A stretch of 64,000 bases of DNA from Bacillales bacterium (GCA_035700025.1 DASSOY010000072.1:144771-208770); one strand, 5' to 3'; shown: positions 1 to 8,558, counted from the first letter of the stretch. The notes: generated from the letters alone by a model not told the origin. Translations and numbers: made by a program.

Positions 1-1
1 C

Positions 2-298
2 GAAGAACCCGAATCGTGTGCAAGGCGTGAGCTTGCGGAGGAAACGGGGTACAGGGCGAAGGCGCTGCACCCTGTCACTTCGTTTTACACGTCCCCGGGG
101 TTTTCGGATGAGATTGTCCATTTGTATTATGCCGACGAATTAGAGCGAGGCGAGGTGCATACGGACGAAGACGAATTCGTTGAGCCGCTCGAAGTTGATC
201 TTGAAGAGGCGTTGCGACTCATCGAGAAGAAAGAAATTTATGACGCGAAAACGGTTTATGCCGTTCAATACTTGCAACTTAAGCAAACGCAAAGGTGA
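2..298 (+). CDS. nudF: Nudix hydrolase, 3' end (ADP-ribose pyrophosphatase, NudF-like); partial
   Basis: The window opens inside this gene; 98 codons are visible. The second half of a Nudix box is present near the left edge (R-E-L-x-E-E-T-G-Y), followed by the usual C-terminal acidic and aromatic segment of ADP-ribose pyrophosphatases. These enzymes hydrolyse ADP-ribose to AMP and ribose 5-phosphate with Mg2+. In B. subtilis nudF is directly upstream of yqxK and spoIIM, and the same order is seen here, which supports the specific assignment over other Nudix enzymes. The start and the first part of the Nudix box lie outside the window. The stop is 8 bases before the next gene, so the two are probably cotranscribed. 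Confidence 0.85.
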   Translation, partial: EEPESCARRELAEETGYRAKALHPVTSFYTSPGFSDEIVHLYYADELERGEVHTDEDEFVEPLEVDLEEALRLIEKKEIYDAKTVYAVQYLQLKQTQR

Positions 299-305
299 TG
301 GAATC

Positions 306-1475
306 GTGAACACGTATTTTGCCGACTTCCACATTCACATCGGACGGACGAAAACCGGCAAGCCGGTAAAAATCAGCGGCGCGAAGTCGCTCACGCTTTC
401 GAACTTAATTCATGACGCTTCGGAAGTGAAAGGCTTGAACATGATCGGCGTCATTGATGCGCACGTGCCGGAAGTGATGGAAGAAATGCGTGAACTCGTC
501 GCTGAAGGAAAAGTGGAGGCGCAAGCGGACGGCGGTCTTCGTTTTAAAAATGTTACCGTCATGCTCGGCAGTGAAATCGAAATTTACGATGAATCGTGCA
601 GCGGTCCGTTTCACGTGCTCGTTTATTTCCCCGATCTTGACACGATGAAGCAGTTCAGCGACTGGCTGAGCGGTCATATGAAAAACATTACCCTCAGCTC
701 ACAGCGGTATTATGGAACGGGCCGCCGATTGCAAGAGAAAACGGAACAACTGGGCGGATTATTTGTCGTTGCGCACGCGTTTACACCGCATAAAGGGTTA
801 TACGGCAGCGGTGTCGTCAAGAGCTTGGTTGAAGTGCTCGATCCCGATCGGATTGACGCGATCGAACTCGGCTTAAGCGCCGATTCCGGCATGGCCGATC
901 ACCTATCAGAGTTGCATCGATATCCGTATTTGTCGAACTCCGATGCGCATTCTTTGGCGAAAATGGCTCGTGAGTACGAGACGCTGAATTTGAAGGCGCC
1001 GACGTTTGCAGAATGGCGGATGGCGCTTCGAAAGGAAGAGGGTAGAGAGATCACGGCCAATTACGGCTTGAATCCGCGGCTCGGCAAGTATCACCGGACA
1101 ATGTGCAACCATTGCTTTGAAATCATCGAAGACGACAACGGCAGTGAATGTCCTTTTTGCGGTTTTCGGCGGATTACGAAAGGGGTGGCCGACAGGCTCG
1201 CGGAAATTGCCGATCACACCGGTGTGACAAACGAAAGACCGCCTTATATTTACCAAATTCCTCTCGAGTTCATTCCGAAACTCGGACCAAAAACACTTGA
1301 GCGTTTGCGGCAGCGATTCAAAACCGACATGGCGATTCTTCATGAAGCTTCCGAAGTTGAATTGCAGGAAATCGTGTCCGGGGAAATGGCCGACGCGATC
1401 ATCAAAGCAAGGCACGGCAAGCTCGCCGTCCGTTCGGGAGGCGCAGGTCGTTACGGAAAAGTCGATCGTTCGTAA
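306..1475 (+). CDS. Endonuclease Q family PHP-domain protein (YqxK-like)
   Basis: 389 residues from a GTG start preceded by AAAGGTGATG at 5-nt spacing; an upstream in-frame extension would run into nudF. The N-terminus has a PHP-type metal-binding motif (D-F-H-I-H at residues 7-11) and further histidine/aspartate motifs (I-D-A-H; S-D-A-H). A zinc-finger-like Cys4 set follows at about residues 267, 270, 282 and 285, then a helix-hairpin-helix-like segment (I-P-K-L-G-P-K). This order is that of the endonuclease Q family, which cleaves DNA 5' of deaminated or damaged bases; B. subtilis YqxK occupies the same position. The repair role comes from family knowledge. The family is recognised with good confidence, but substrate range cannot be read from sequence. 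Confidence 0.82.
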   Translation: MNTYFADFHIHIGRTKTGKPVKISGAKSLTLSNLIHDASEVKGLNMIGVIDAHVPEVMEEMRELVAEGKVEAQADGGLRFKNVTVMLGSEIEIYDESCSGPFHVLVYFPDLDTMKQFSDWLSGHMKNITLSSQRYYGTGRRLQEKTEQLGGLFVVAHAFTPHKGLYGSGVVKSLVEVLDPDRIDAIELGLSADSGMADHLSELHRYPYLSNSDAHSLAKMAREYETLNLKAPTFAEWRMALRKEEGREITANYGLNPRLGKYHRTMCNHCFEIIEDDNGSECPFCGFRRITKGVADRLAEIADHTGVTNERPPYIYQIPLEFIPKLGPKTLERLRQRFKTDMAILHEASEVELQEIVSGEMADAIIKARHGKLAVRSGGAGRYGKVDRS

Positions 1476-1495
1476 TCTTTCAATGCAAGTTTTCT

Positions 1496-1524
1496 TCATA
1501 GATTCCTTTTCGGGCTCATACCAT
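1496..1524 (+). promoter_or_regulatory. Putative sigma-E promoter of spoIIM
   Basis: A -35 element TCATAGA (five of seven positions match the sigma-E consensus KMATATT) and a -10 element CATACCAT (seven of eight match CATACAMT) are separated by 14 nt. Transcription would start near 1531, about 26 nt before the GTG start. spoIIM is a mother-cell gene in B. subtilis, so a sigma-E promoter is expected here. Confidence 0.55.
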
Positions 1525-1556
1525 TTACTAGAAGTCACGGAAGGGACGGGAATCAC

Positions 1557-2180
1557 GTGGATCCATTGAAGAAGATGCTGCAATCCCATATAAACGAAAA
1601 CCGGTCGATTTACACGTTCACGATTGTTTTGCTTGTCATGGGTGTCATTTTCGGAGCGGTGATCGTCAACAGTTTGCCGCCGCAAGAAAAGCAAGATTTG
1701 TACTTGTATTTGAGCAAGTTTTTTGATGAGATGTCAAAAGGCAAATTCGCTTCGCAACAAGCGATGTTTGCCCAAAGTTATTCGCATTACATGAAATACG
1801 CCGGGTTCATGTGGGTGCTCGGCCTGTCCGTCGTCGGCCTGCCGGTCATTTTAATTTTATTGTTTCTGAAAGGGGTCGTCGTCGGTTTTACCGTCGGCTT
1901 TCTCGTCAACCAAATGGGCTGGCACGGCTTCATGCTTGCTCTCGTTTCCGTGCTGCCGCAAAATTTCGTTCTCATTCCAGCGTTTATCGTCGTGAGCACT
2001 GCTGCTGTCGCTTTTTCACTGAAATTGATTCGCCGCCAGTTTGTCCAAAAGACTTCCATGCCGATCTTGCCGCTGTTCATGCGTTATTCTTTGCTCGTCG
2101 TCACCGTCGGCGCTTTTTTATGCGTTGTTTCGTTGTTTGAAGCGTATGTTTCTCCTGTTTTGATGAAAGTCATTATATAA
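1557..2180 (+). CDS. spoIIM: Stage II sporulation protein M
   Basis: 207 residues from a GTG start, preceded by GGAAGGGACGGG. The protein is integral to the membrane: a hydrophobic helix near residues 20-42 is followed by an extracytoplasmic-type loop and about four more helices between residues 80 and 207. It matches SpoIIM in length and layout. SpoIIM forms the DMP complex with SpoIID and SpoIIP, which remodels septal peptidoglycan and drives engulfment; SpoIIM anchors SpoIIP in the mother-cell membrane. Position between yqxK and fur matches B. subtilis. A sigma-E-type promoter lies just upstream. Confidence 0.93.
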   Translation: MDPLKKMLQSHINENRSIYTFTIVLLVMGVIFGAVIVNSLPPQEKQDLYLYLSKFFDEMSKGKFASQQAMFAQSYSHYMKYAGFMWVLGLSVVGLPVILILLFLKGVVVGFTVGFLVNQMGWHGFMLALVSVLPQNFVLIPAFIVVSTAAVAFSLKLIRRQFVQKTSMPILPLFMRYSLLVVTVGAFLCVVSLFEAYVSPVLMKVII

Positions 2181-2217
2181 GAATAACTATAAAAAAATAA
2201 TAATTCTAAGAAATATA

Positions 2218-2263
2218 TTGTAATCATTACAATTTGACACCTCTTCTCACCACCGATTATAAT
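2218..2263 (+). promoter_or_regulatory. fur promoter with PerR-box-like operator
   Basis: A perfect 7-1-7 inverted repeat, TTGTAATCATTACAA (2218-2232), resembles the PerR box (TTATAATNATTATAA; it differs by one base per arm). It lies directly beside a sigma-A promoter: TTGACA at 2234-2239, an 18-nt spacer and TATAAT at 2258-2263. A repressor bound there would block the -35 region. In B. subtilis fur is part of the PerR peroxide regulon, which fits. Binding by PerR rather than Fur or Zur is inferred from the half-site sequence. Confidence 0.75.
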
Positions 2264-2295
2264 GAATGATGGGTGTTGTCGAGGGAGGAACGAGG

Positions 2296-2751
2296 ATGGA
2301 AAAGCGAATCGAACGGATTAAAAAACAGCTGCATTCGCAAAGTTACAAATTGACGCCGCAACGTGAAGCGACAGTTCGTGTATTGCTGGAAAACGAAGAA
2401 GATCATCTAAGTGCCGAAGACGTGTACTTCCTCGTGAAAGATAAAGCCCCTGAAATCGGACTCGCCACCGTCTATCGAACGCTCGAACTGTTGAGCGAAT
2501 TGAAAGTCGTCGACAAAATTAATTTCGGAGACGGCGTGTCGCGGTACGATTTGCGCCAGGAAGGCGCGGCTCACTTTCATCATCACCTCGTTTGCATGGA
2601 ATGCGGGGCGGTTGACGAAATTCAGGAAGATCTTCTCGGAGATGTAGAAAAAACCGTCGAGGACCGTTGGCGTTTTTTGATCAAAGACCACCGTCTTACG
2701 TTTCACGGCATCTGTCATCGGTGCCGCGAACGCAAAAACGACGAAACCTGA
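2296..2751 (+). CDS. fur: Ferric uptake regulator
   Basis: 151 residues, starting at an ATG with GGGAGGAACGAGG before it; an ATG 30 nt upstream is in frame but less well placed and the homologous N-terminus begins here. The N-terminal winged helix carries the recognition segment (A-T-V-Y-R-T-L-E-L), and the dimerisation domain has the H-F-H-H-H cluster with structural-zinc cysteine pairs at about residues 100/103 and 140/143. The protein is very similar to B. subtilis Fur, which represses iron-uptake genes with Fe2+ as corepressor. The gene is monocistronic: promoter and terminator flank it closely. Confidence 0.95.
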   Translation: MEKRIERIKKQLHSQSYKLTPQREATVRVLLENEEDHLSAEDVYFLVKDKAPEIGLATVYRTLELLSELKVVDKINFGDGVSRYDLRQEGAAHFHHHLVCMECGAVDEIQEDLLGDVEKTVEDRWRFLIKDHRLTFHGICHRCRERKNDET

Positions 2752-2778
2752 ACCTTTTCCCGACGGAAAAGGTTTTTT
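2751..2778 (+). terminator. Intrinsic terminator of fur
   Basis: A 10-bp perfect stem (AACCTTTTCC / GGAAAAGGTT) with a 4-nt loop runs into a T tract. It begins at the last base of the fur stop codon. Confidence 0.9.
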
Positions 2779-2950
2779 GCTGGCCAACAGCGGATTGCCG
2801 ACGAGCCGCGTATCGATATCCAGCAATGGGTGCGACGTCTTGTGTTACGCCGGGGAGTTTCACGCGAGCAAACACCGTCCATGCATGGATGGTCCGTTAC
2901 AGGGCGACACTCCAACTTTTTCCGTATAAACGAAGGAAAAGATGGCATAT

Positions 2951-2969
2951 CTTGTACTAACTGTACAAG
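2951..2969. repeat. Perfect inverted repeat upstream of yqzK (candidate operator)
   Basis: CTTGTAC-TAACT-GTACAAG is a perfect 7-5-7 palindrome 18 nt upstream of the yqzK start. It is not followed by T residues, so it is not a terminator. The 236-nt gap between fur and yqzK otherwise holds the fur terminator and no gene I can support. Confidence 0.4.
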
Positions 2970-2987
2970 TGAAGGAGAGAGTCGCAT

Positions 2988-3215
2988 ATGTTTGGATGGT
3001 TTCGCGTCTTTTTTGATACGATGAAAGTGCTCATTTTGTTTGTCGCATGCACCGCTTTGTTTTATTTCGGATTGATGTGGGTAGGAAGGGAATATGAAAG
3101 CTATTCTAACCATGATTGGCCTGAAGACCGATCGGTGAAAGTATTCGAGGCGAATGATGCGGAGGCAGGAGGCTGGGTTCAGCAGTTAAAGTGGTTTTAC
3201 GAAATTGGACCATGA
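2988..3215 (+). CDS. yqzK: YqzK family protein (DUF4227), small membrane protein
   Basis: 75 residues, ATG start with GAAGGAGAG before it. One membrane helix covers about residues 12-32 and is followed by an acidic soluble tail. Position between fur and xerD is that of B. subtilis yqzK, and the sequence fits the DUF4227 family. The function is unknown. The stop is 14 nt before the xerD start and the gene is probably cotranscribed with xerD. Confidence 0.8.
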   Translation: MFGWFRVFFDTMKVLILFVACTALFYFGLMWVGREYESYSNHDWPEDRSVKVFEANDAEAGGWVQQLKWFYEIGP

Positions 3216-3229
3216 CGGGAGAGGTCGTT

Positions 3230-4120
3230 ATGAAAGACGACGTCCATGATTTTCTTCATTACCTTATTGTCGAGCGCGGGTTGTCCGAAAACACGTTGGC
3301 TGCCTACCGGCGTGATTTGTTTCGTTACGTCGATTATTTGAAAGAAAAGGAACGGATCGATTCCTATTCGCAAGTGACGCGTACGCATATCATACGTTAT
3401 TTGATGGATTTGAAAGATCAAGGGCGAGCGGCGGCGACGATCGCCAGGCATACCGCGTCGGTTCGTGCTTTTCATCAATTTTTGCTGCGAGAGAAAAATG
3501 CTGCCGGCGATCCGTCTGTACATATTGAAACCCCGAAGACTGAACGAAAATTGCCGAAAGTCCTTACGGTACGCGAAGTCGAGGCACTTCTCGAGGCACC
3601 GGACGCTGCGAACGCTTTCGGATTGCGAGACCGCGCGATGCTGGAAGTGTTGTATGCAACCGGACTCCGCGTTTCCGAATTGGTGCACTTGAACGTATCC
3701 GACGCCCATTTGACGATGGGGTTTGTCCGCACCGTCGGAAAAGGAAACAAGGAACGCATTATTCCGCTCGGCAGCATGGCTTCCCGTTCGCTCGAATCGT
3801 ATTTGCGGGACGGGCGTCCGAACTTGTTGAAACGGCAAAAAAACGAAGCGTTGTTCTTAAACCATCACGGCGGCCGCTTGACGAGGCAAGGATTTTGGAA
3901 AGTGTTAAAAAAATTGAGTCGTCAAGCGGGAATCAGCAAAGAACTGACTCCCCACACGCTGCGGCATTCGTTCGCGACCCATTTGCTCGAAAACGGCGCC
4001 GATTTGCGATCCGTGCAGGAAATGCTCGGACACGCCGACATTTCGACGACGCAAATCTATACGCACGTCACCAAGAAAAGATTGAAAGACATTTACAAAA
4101 CGTATCACCCGCGTGCCTGA
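3230..4120 (+). CDS. xerD: Site-specific tyrosine recombinase XerD
   Basis: 296 residues, the usual XerD length. The start chosen is the ATG after GGGAGAGG, because the extended frame adds 13 residues with no homologous counterpart. The N-terminal SAM-like core-binding domain spans about residues 1-90. The catalytic domain has all six tyrosine recombinase residues: R147, K171, H242, R245, H268 and the nucleophile Y277. With XerC it resolves chromosome dimers at dif. The yqzK-xerD-deoB context matches B. subtilis ripX/xerD. Confidence 0.95.
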   Translation: MKDDVHDFLHYLIVERGLSENTLAAYRRDLFRYVDYLKEKERIDSYSQVTRTHIIRYLMDLKDQGRAAATIARHTASVRAFHQFLLREKNAAGDPSVHIETPKTERKLPKVLTVREVEALLEAPDAANAFGLRDRAMLEVLYATGLRVSELVHLNVSDAHLTMGFVRTVGKGNKERIIPLGSMASRSLESYLRDGRPNLLKRQKNEALFLNHHGGRLTRQGFWKVLKKLSRQAGISKELTPHTLRHSFATHLLENGADLRSVQEMLGHADISTTQIYTHVTKKRLKDIYKTYHPRA

Positions 4121-4174
4121 GTTCGGGACCGGGTGACTTTTTCGGTGTGTTTTTTTTGAGGAGTTGAAAACCTT

Positions 4175-5356
4175 ATGCAGTTTAAGAGAATTTTTTTGAC
4201 GGTATTGGATTCAGTCGGCATCGGTGAGGCAGAAGACGCCGGGCGGTTTCAAGATGCGGGAGCCGATACGCTCGGACACATTGCCGAAGTTTGCGGCGGT
4301 TTACGATTGCCGCATTTGCAGCGGCTCGGGCTCGGCAACATTCGCGAAGTAAAAGGCGTCGCGCCAACGGATGTACCGCGTGCGCATTTTGGAATCATGA
4401 GCGAGGCTTCAAACGGAAAAGATACGATGACCGGCCATTGGGAACTGATGGGACTTCACGTGAAAGAACCGTTCCGCACGTTTCCGAACGGTTTCTCGGA
4501 TGCGTTGATCTCGTGGATGGAAGCGGAAACCGGCCGCAAGGTGATCGGTAACAAACCGGCTTCGGGAACGGCGATCCTTGAAGAACTAGGGGAGCAACAT
4601 ATGGAGACGGGAGCGCTCATTGTGTACACGTCCGCTGATCCGGTCATCCAAATCGCCGCACACGAAGACATCGTTCCGCTTGAGGAATTGTACGAGATTT
4701 GTGAGACGGTTCGTGAAAAGACAAGAAACGAACCATATAAAGTCGGCCGCGTGATCGCCCGCCCGTTCGAAGGCGAACCGGGTGCTTTCAGGCGTCGATC
4801 CGACCACCGGCATGATTATGCGTTGAGTCCGTTCGCGCCGACGGTGATGAATGCGCTCAAAGACGGCGGATTCGATGTTCTCGCGCTCGGCAAAATCAAC
4901 GACATTTATAACGGAGAAGGGGTAACCGAGGCGATCCGTACCGCCGACAACATGGACGGCGTCGACAAAATGCTCGCAGCGCTCGAGAAAGATTTCTCGG
5001 GGCTGGCCTTTTTGAATCTCGTCGATTTTGATTCGACTTACGGTCATCGCCGCGATCCGCAAGGTTACGGCGCCGCCCTTGAAGCCTACGACGAACGGCT
5101 TCCGGAAATGCTCGGACGGCTTCGCGAGGACGATCTGTTCATCATTACCGCTGATCACGGGAACGACCCGACTTTTCCCGGAACCGACCATACCCGCGAA
5201 CTTGTGCCGCTTCTTGCCCATCATCCGCGAATCACGTTCGGACGCAATCTCAGCGTGCGCAACACATTCGCCGACGTCGGCGCGACAATTGCCGACAATT
5301 TTCGTGTGCGCATGCCCGAACATGGACAAAGTCTGTTGAAGGAGGTGAGCGAATGA
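4175..5356 (+). CDS. deoB: Phosphopentomutase
   Basis: 393 residues, ATG start after GAGGAG. It has alkaline-phosphatase-superfamily metal motifs: D-S-V-G-I-G near the N-terminus, the phosphothreonine region [10 protein letters not shown], and the C-terminal T-A-D-H-G-N-D and D-H-T-R-E. The enzyme interconverts (deoxy)ribose 1-phosphate and 5-phosphate, linking nucleoside phosphorolysis to central metabolism. It overlaps the next gene by 4 nt (ATGA), so it heads a translationally coupled salvage operon of deoB, two purine nucleoside phosphorylases and pdp. The gene is called drm in older B. subtilis nomenclature. Confidence 0.95.
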   Translation: MQFKRIFLTVLDSVGIGEAEDAGRFQDAGADTLGHIAEVCGGLRLPHLQRLGLGNIREVKGVAPTDVPRAHFGIMSEASNGKDTMTGHWELMGLHVKEPFRTFPNGFSDALISWMEAETGRKVIGNKPASGTAILEELGEQHMETGALIVYTSADPVIQIAAHEDIVPLEELYEICETVREKTRNEPYKVGRVIARPFEGEPGAFRRRSDHRHDYALSPFAPTVMNALKDGGFDVLALGKINDIYNGEGVTEAIRTADNMDGVDKMLAALEKDFSGLAFLNLVDFDSTYGHRRDPQGYGAALEAYDERLPEMLGRLREDDLFIITADHGNDPTFPGTDHTRELVPLLAHHPRITFGRNLSVRNTFADVGATIADNFRVRMPEHGQSLLKEVSE

Positions 5357-6195
5357 GCGACTCCCGTAAAGTCAGCGATGCAGTGGAAGCTTTAATCGAA
5401 AAGATCAATGAAAAGCCGGAGGTCGGTCTCATTCTCGGTTCCGGACTCGGTATGCTTGCCGATCAGATCGAAGACCGAGTCGTCATCCCATATCGAGACG
5501 TTCCCGGTTTTCCGGTTTCCACCGTGTCCGGCCATAAAGGACAACTCGTGTTCGGCCGCCTTGAAGGGGTTTCCGTCGCCGCGATGCAAGGGCGGTTCCA
5601 TTTTTATGAAGGATATTCTTTGCGCGAGGTGACGTTTCCCATCCGCGTCATGAAGCAGCTCGGGGTTGAAACGCTTATCGTTACGAACGCTGCCGGCGGG
5701 GTGAACGAGACGTATAAACCTGGGGACTTGATGCTCATTTGCGACCACATCAACGGGTTGTCGGCGAATCCGTTGACCGGAAAAAATGACGAGCGGTTCG
5801 GCGTTCGTTTTCCGGACATGTCCGAAGCTTACTCGAAATCCTTGCGACGGCTTGCGATTGAAGCGGCTGCCAAATTCGACCTCTCGCTGCAAGAAGGCGT
5901 TTATTTGGCAACGAGCGGTCCTTGTTACGAAACGCCGGCCGAAATTCGGATGATGCGTAAGCTTGGGGCTGACGCAGTCGGGATGTCCACTGTGCCGGAA
6001 GTGATCTCGGCGCGGCATGCGGGCATTGAAGTTCTCGGAATTTCTTGCATCACGAATGCTGGTGCAGGCATCCTCGATGTCCCGCTCACCCATGACGAAG
6101 TGATCGAAACAACCGAGCGCATCCGTGATTCGTTTATGAAACTCGTGAAAGCGATTTTAAAACTAAGGGGGAGAGTCACAAATGGATCAAATTAA
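5353..6195 (+). CDS. pupG: Purine nucleoside phosphorylase I (6-oxopurine type)
   Basis: 280 residues. It is a trimeric (low-molecular-mass) PNP with the phosphate-binding G-S-G-L-G (about 29-33), the G-R-F-H-x-Y-E-G-Y segment, and the base-site residues equivalent to human PNP Glu201 and Asn243 (E193 in C-Y-E-T-P; N235 in S-C-I-T-N). This residue pair is diagnostic for inosine/guanosine specificity. The enzyme phosphorolyses purine (deoxy)nucleosides to base plus (deoxy)ribose 1-phosphate, the substrate of DeoB. It corresponds to B. subtilis pupG, which also follows drm. It overlaps deoB by 4 nt and the next paralogue by 14 nt. Confidence 0.93.
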   Translation: MSDSRKVSDAVEALIEKINEKPEVGLILGSGLGMLADQIEDRVVIPYRDVPGFPVSTVSGHKGQLVFGRLEGVSVAAMQGRFHFYEGYSLREVTFPIRVMKQLGVETLIVTNAAGGVNETYKPGDLMLICDHINGLSANPLTGKNDERFGVRFPDMSEAYSKSLRRLAIEAAAKFDLSLQEGVYLATSGPCYETPAEIRMMRKLGADAVGMSTVPEVISARHAGIEVLGISCITNAGAGILDVPLTHDEVIETTERIRDSFMKLVKAILKLRGRVTNGSN

Positions 6196-7009
6196 GCGAA
6201 AAACCGATGAAGCGGTTGAGATGATTGCCCAACACATGACGGTTGCTCCGCACGTCGGCCTCATCCTTGGCTCGGGGCTCGGCGATCTCGCTGACGAAAT
6301 CGAGCATGCCGTAGAGTTGGACTATGCCGACATTCCGCATTTTCCGGTGTCGACGGTCGAGGGACATGCAAGCCGTCTCGTCATAGGGGAATTACTAGGA
6401 GTGAACGTCGTCGCCATGAAAGGACGGTTCCATTATTACGAAGGCTATTCAATGAAAGAAGTGACGTTTCCCGTTCGGGTCATGAAAGGCCTCGGCATTG
6501 AAAAATTGATCGTCACGAATGCATGCGGAGGGATAAATCCGGCGTTTCAGGCCGGCGACTTGATGATTATCAACGACCATCTCAACTTGACGGGCGACAA
6601 CCCGTTGATCGGTCCGAATGAAGAAGAACTCGGTCCGCGGTTCCCGGACATGAGCCGGGCTTACAACCGTGATTTGATTGCGCTTGCGCAACGAAAAGCG
6701 GAACAACTCGGGATATCCGTACAAAAAGGCGTGTATGCCGGCATTAGCGGTCCGTCGTTCATGACAAAGGCCGAGCTGAAAATGCTGCGCACGCTCGGCG
6801 CCGATGCGGTCGGCATGTCGACGGTACCGGAAGTCATCGTTGCCAACCATGCGGGTCTCGACGTGTTGGGGATCTCATGCGTCACTGACATGGCGATTCC
6901 CGAACAATTGGAGCCGCTGACGCATGATCAAGTCGTCGCCACGGCGGCGCGGACAAAACCGAAGTTTATTCGCCTCGTCAAGGCGATTACTGAAGCGTTG
7001 GCCGGGTGA
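6182..7009 (+). CDS. Second purine nucleoside phosphorylase, divergent base-specificity residues
   Basis: 275 residues, ATG start after AAGGGGGAGAG, overlapping the upstream paralogue by 14 nt. It has the same trimeric PNP fold signatures ([26 protein letters not shown]). The two positions that bind the purine base differ: the Glu equivalent is Met194 (S-F-M-T) and the Asn equivalent is Asp236 (S-C-V-T-D). Asp at the second position is seen in methylthioadenosine phosphorylases, and Asn-to-Asp mutation in human PNP admits adenosine. A 6-aminopurine (adenosine or methylthioadenosine) preference is therefore likely but inferred. B. subtilis has only one PNP gene at this locus. Confidence 0.9.
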   Translation: MDQIKRKTDEAVEMIAQHMTVAPHVGLILGSGLGDLADEIEHAVELDYADIPHFPVSTVEGHASRLVIGELLGVNVVAMKGRFHYYEGYSMKEVTFPVRVMKGLGIEKLIVTNACGGINPAFQAGDLMIINDHLNLTGDNPLIGPNEEELGPRFPDMSRAYNRDLIALAQRKAEQLGISVQKGVYAGISGPSFMTKAELKMLRTLGADAVGMSTVPEVIVANHAGLDVLGISCVTDMAIPEQLEPLTHDQVVATAARTKPKFIRLVKAITEALAG

Positions 7010-7015
7010 AGCGGA

Positions 7016-8317
7016 ATGAGAATGGTTGATTTAATTGAGAAAAAACGTGACGGGTTTGCATTGTCGTCGGAGGAGATTCACTGGATGATCGAGCAGTACA
7101 GCGAAGGCGCTGTTCCCGACTATCAAATGGCGGCGATGGCGATGGCGATTTATTTTCGCGACATGGACGGGAGCGAAATCGCCGAGCTGACGGCGGCGAT
7201 CGTCGATTCAGGCGAAACGATCGACTTGAGCGCGATCACTGGAACGAAGGTGGATAAGCATTCCACCGGAGGCGTCGGCGACAAAACAACGCTCATCGTC
7301 GGTCCGCTCGTGGCGGCGGCCGGGATTCCGGTCGCCAAAATGTCCGGACGCGGGCTCGGACATACAGGCGGAACGATCGACAAGTTGGAAGCGATACGCG
7401 GGTTTGAAACGGAGTTGGCCAAGGATCGGTTCATTCGCAACGTGAATGAGGTGAAGCTGGCGGTGGCGGCGCAAAGCGGAAATTTAACGCCGGCTGACAA
7501 GAAGTTGTACGGGTTGCGCGATGTGACGGCAACCGTCGATTCGATTCCGTTGATCGCCAGCTCGGTCATGAGCAAGAAGATCGCCTCCGGGGCGGACGCC
7601 ATTGTGCTCGATGTGAAGACCGGTTCGGGGGCGTTTATGAAGACGTTGGAAGGCGCGCGCCGGCTGGCAGAAAACATGGTGGCGATCGGCCAAAGGCTTG
7701 GCCGCGAGACTGTCGCGGTGATCAGCGACATGAGCGAGCCGCTTGGATATGAGGTTGGTAATGCGAACGAAGTGCGTGAGGCGGTAGATGTGCTGCGCGG
7801 GAGAGGGGAGGAACGCTTGACAGAAGTTTGCTTGACGCTGGCGTCGCACATGGCCGTCTGCGCCCGGCAGTTTAACGGTTTCGAGGAAGCTCGCGCGCAT
7901 ATGCAGCACATGCTCGATTCCGGACAAGCGCTTGAAAGTTTCCGGAAATTTGTCAAAGCGCAAAACGGAGAAGCTTCGTTCATTGACGATCCGGCACAGC
8001 TGCCGCAGGCGGCGTATCCTATTGACGTATGCGCGAACACGGGAGGGTATGTAGAGGGCATCGACGCCGAAGCGGTCGGCGTTGCCGCAATGATGCTCGG
8101 TGCGGGAAGGCGAACGAAGGAAGACGTGATCGACCGTTCCGTCGGAATTACGTTGAAAAAGAAAATCGGTGATCGGGTTGACAAGGGAGAATGCATCGCT
8201 GTCCTTCACGCAAACGACGCGAACCCCGAAGAGAGCCGAGAGAAGCTCATGAAAGCCATTCATATCGGTAGTGGGCGTGTCGCTCCGCCCCCGATTGTCC
8301 ATGAGATCGTTCGCTGA
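7016..8317 (+). CDS. pdp: Pyrimidine-nucleoside phosphorylase
   Basis: 433 residues, about the length of B. subtilis Pdp, beginning M-R-M-V-D-L-I. The phosphorylase signatures are present: V-D-K-H-S-T-G-G-V-G-D-K near residue 81 (phosphate binding), K-M-S-G-R-G-L-G-H-T-G-G-T-x-D-K, and L-D-V-K-x-G-S-G-A-F-M-K. It cleaves uridine, deoxyuridine and thymidine to base and sugar 1-phosphate. Here it sits 6 nt after the second PNP gene, so purine and pyrimidine phosphorolysis share one operon with the phosphopentomutase. In B. subtilis pdp is instead in the dra-nupC-pdp operon. A strong terminator follows. Confidence 0.93.
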   Translation: MRMVDLIEKKRDGFALSSEEIHWMIEQYSEGAVPDYQMAAMAMAIYFRDMDGSEIAELTAAIVDSGETIDLSAITGTKVDKHSTGGVGDKTTLIVGPLVAAAGIPVAKMSGRGLGHTGGTIDKLEAIRGFETELAKDRFIRNVNEVKLAVAAQSGNLTPADKKLYGLRDVTATVDSIPLIASSVMSKKIASGADAIVLDVKTGSGAFMKTLEGARRLAENMVAIGQRLGRETVAVISDMSEPLGYEVGNANEVREAVDVLRGRGEERLTEVCLTLASHMAVCARQFNGFEEARAHMQHMLDSGQALESFRKFVKAQNGEASFIDDPAQLPQAAYPIDVCANTGGYVEGIDAEAVGVAAMMLGAGRRTKEDVIDRSVGITLKKKIGDRVDKGECIAVLHANDANPEESREKLMKAIHIGSGRVAPPPIVHEIVR

Positions 8318-8330
8318 GGAACAGCGAAGC

Positions 8331-8371
8331 AAGGTGTCCTGAAACGTTAGCGTTCAGGACACCTTGTTTTT
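8331..8371 (+). terminator. Intrinsic terminator of the deoB-pdp operon
   Basis: A perfect 13-bp stem (AAGGTGTCCTGAA / TTCAGGACACCTT) with a 9-nt loop is followed by GTTTTT. Confidence 0.93.
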
Positions 8372-8492
8372 CGTTGCCGTCGGCATCGTCCGCTTTCGCC
8401 AAAATCTAATCGTGTTCACAGCATCAATTTTTTCCGAACAATTGTCCCGATAGCCGCCGGGAGTTATCGTTTGTTGCAAGATTTTCGCGAAT

Positions 8493-8523
8493 TGAATAAA
8501 AACGCAGACGGCTGGAAAAAATA
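8493..8523 (+). promoter_or_regulatory. Putative sigma-F promoter of dacF
   Basis: TGAATA and GGAAAAAATA are separated by 15 nt. The second element fits the sigma-F -10 pattern (GGnnAnAnTr). Transcription would start near 8530, about 30 nt before the dacF start. dacF is a forespore sigma-F gene in B. subtilis. Confidence 0.6.
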
Positions 8524-8558
8524 TGAGCACCTATGTGAACAGAATTGGAGGAATGGTC

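Noticed and set aside
906-1694. Long antisense open frames opposite endonuclease Q and similar ones opposite deoB, pupG, pdp, aroC and others
   Set aside because: They are mirror frames of strongly coding genes, lack ribosome sites and give cysteine/histidine/arginine-rich translations with no family features.
5353-7009. Assembly duplication as explanation for the two PNP genes
   Set aside because: The two genes differ widely in DNA and protein sequence and at active-site positions, so they are true paralogues.
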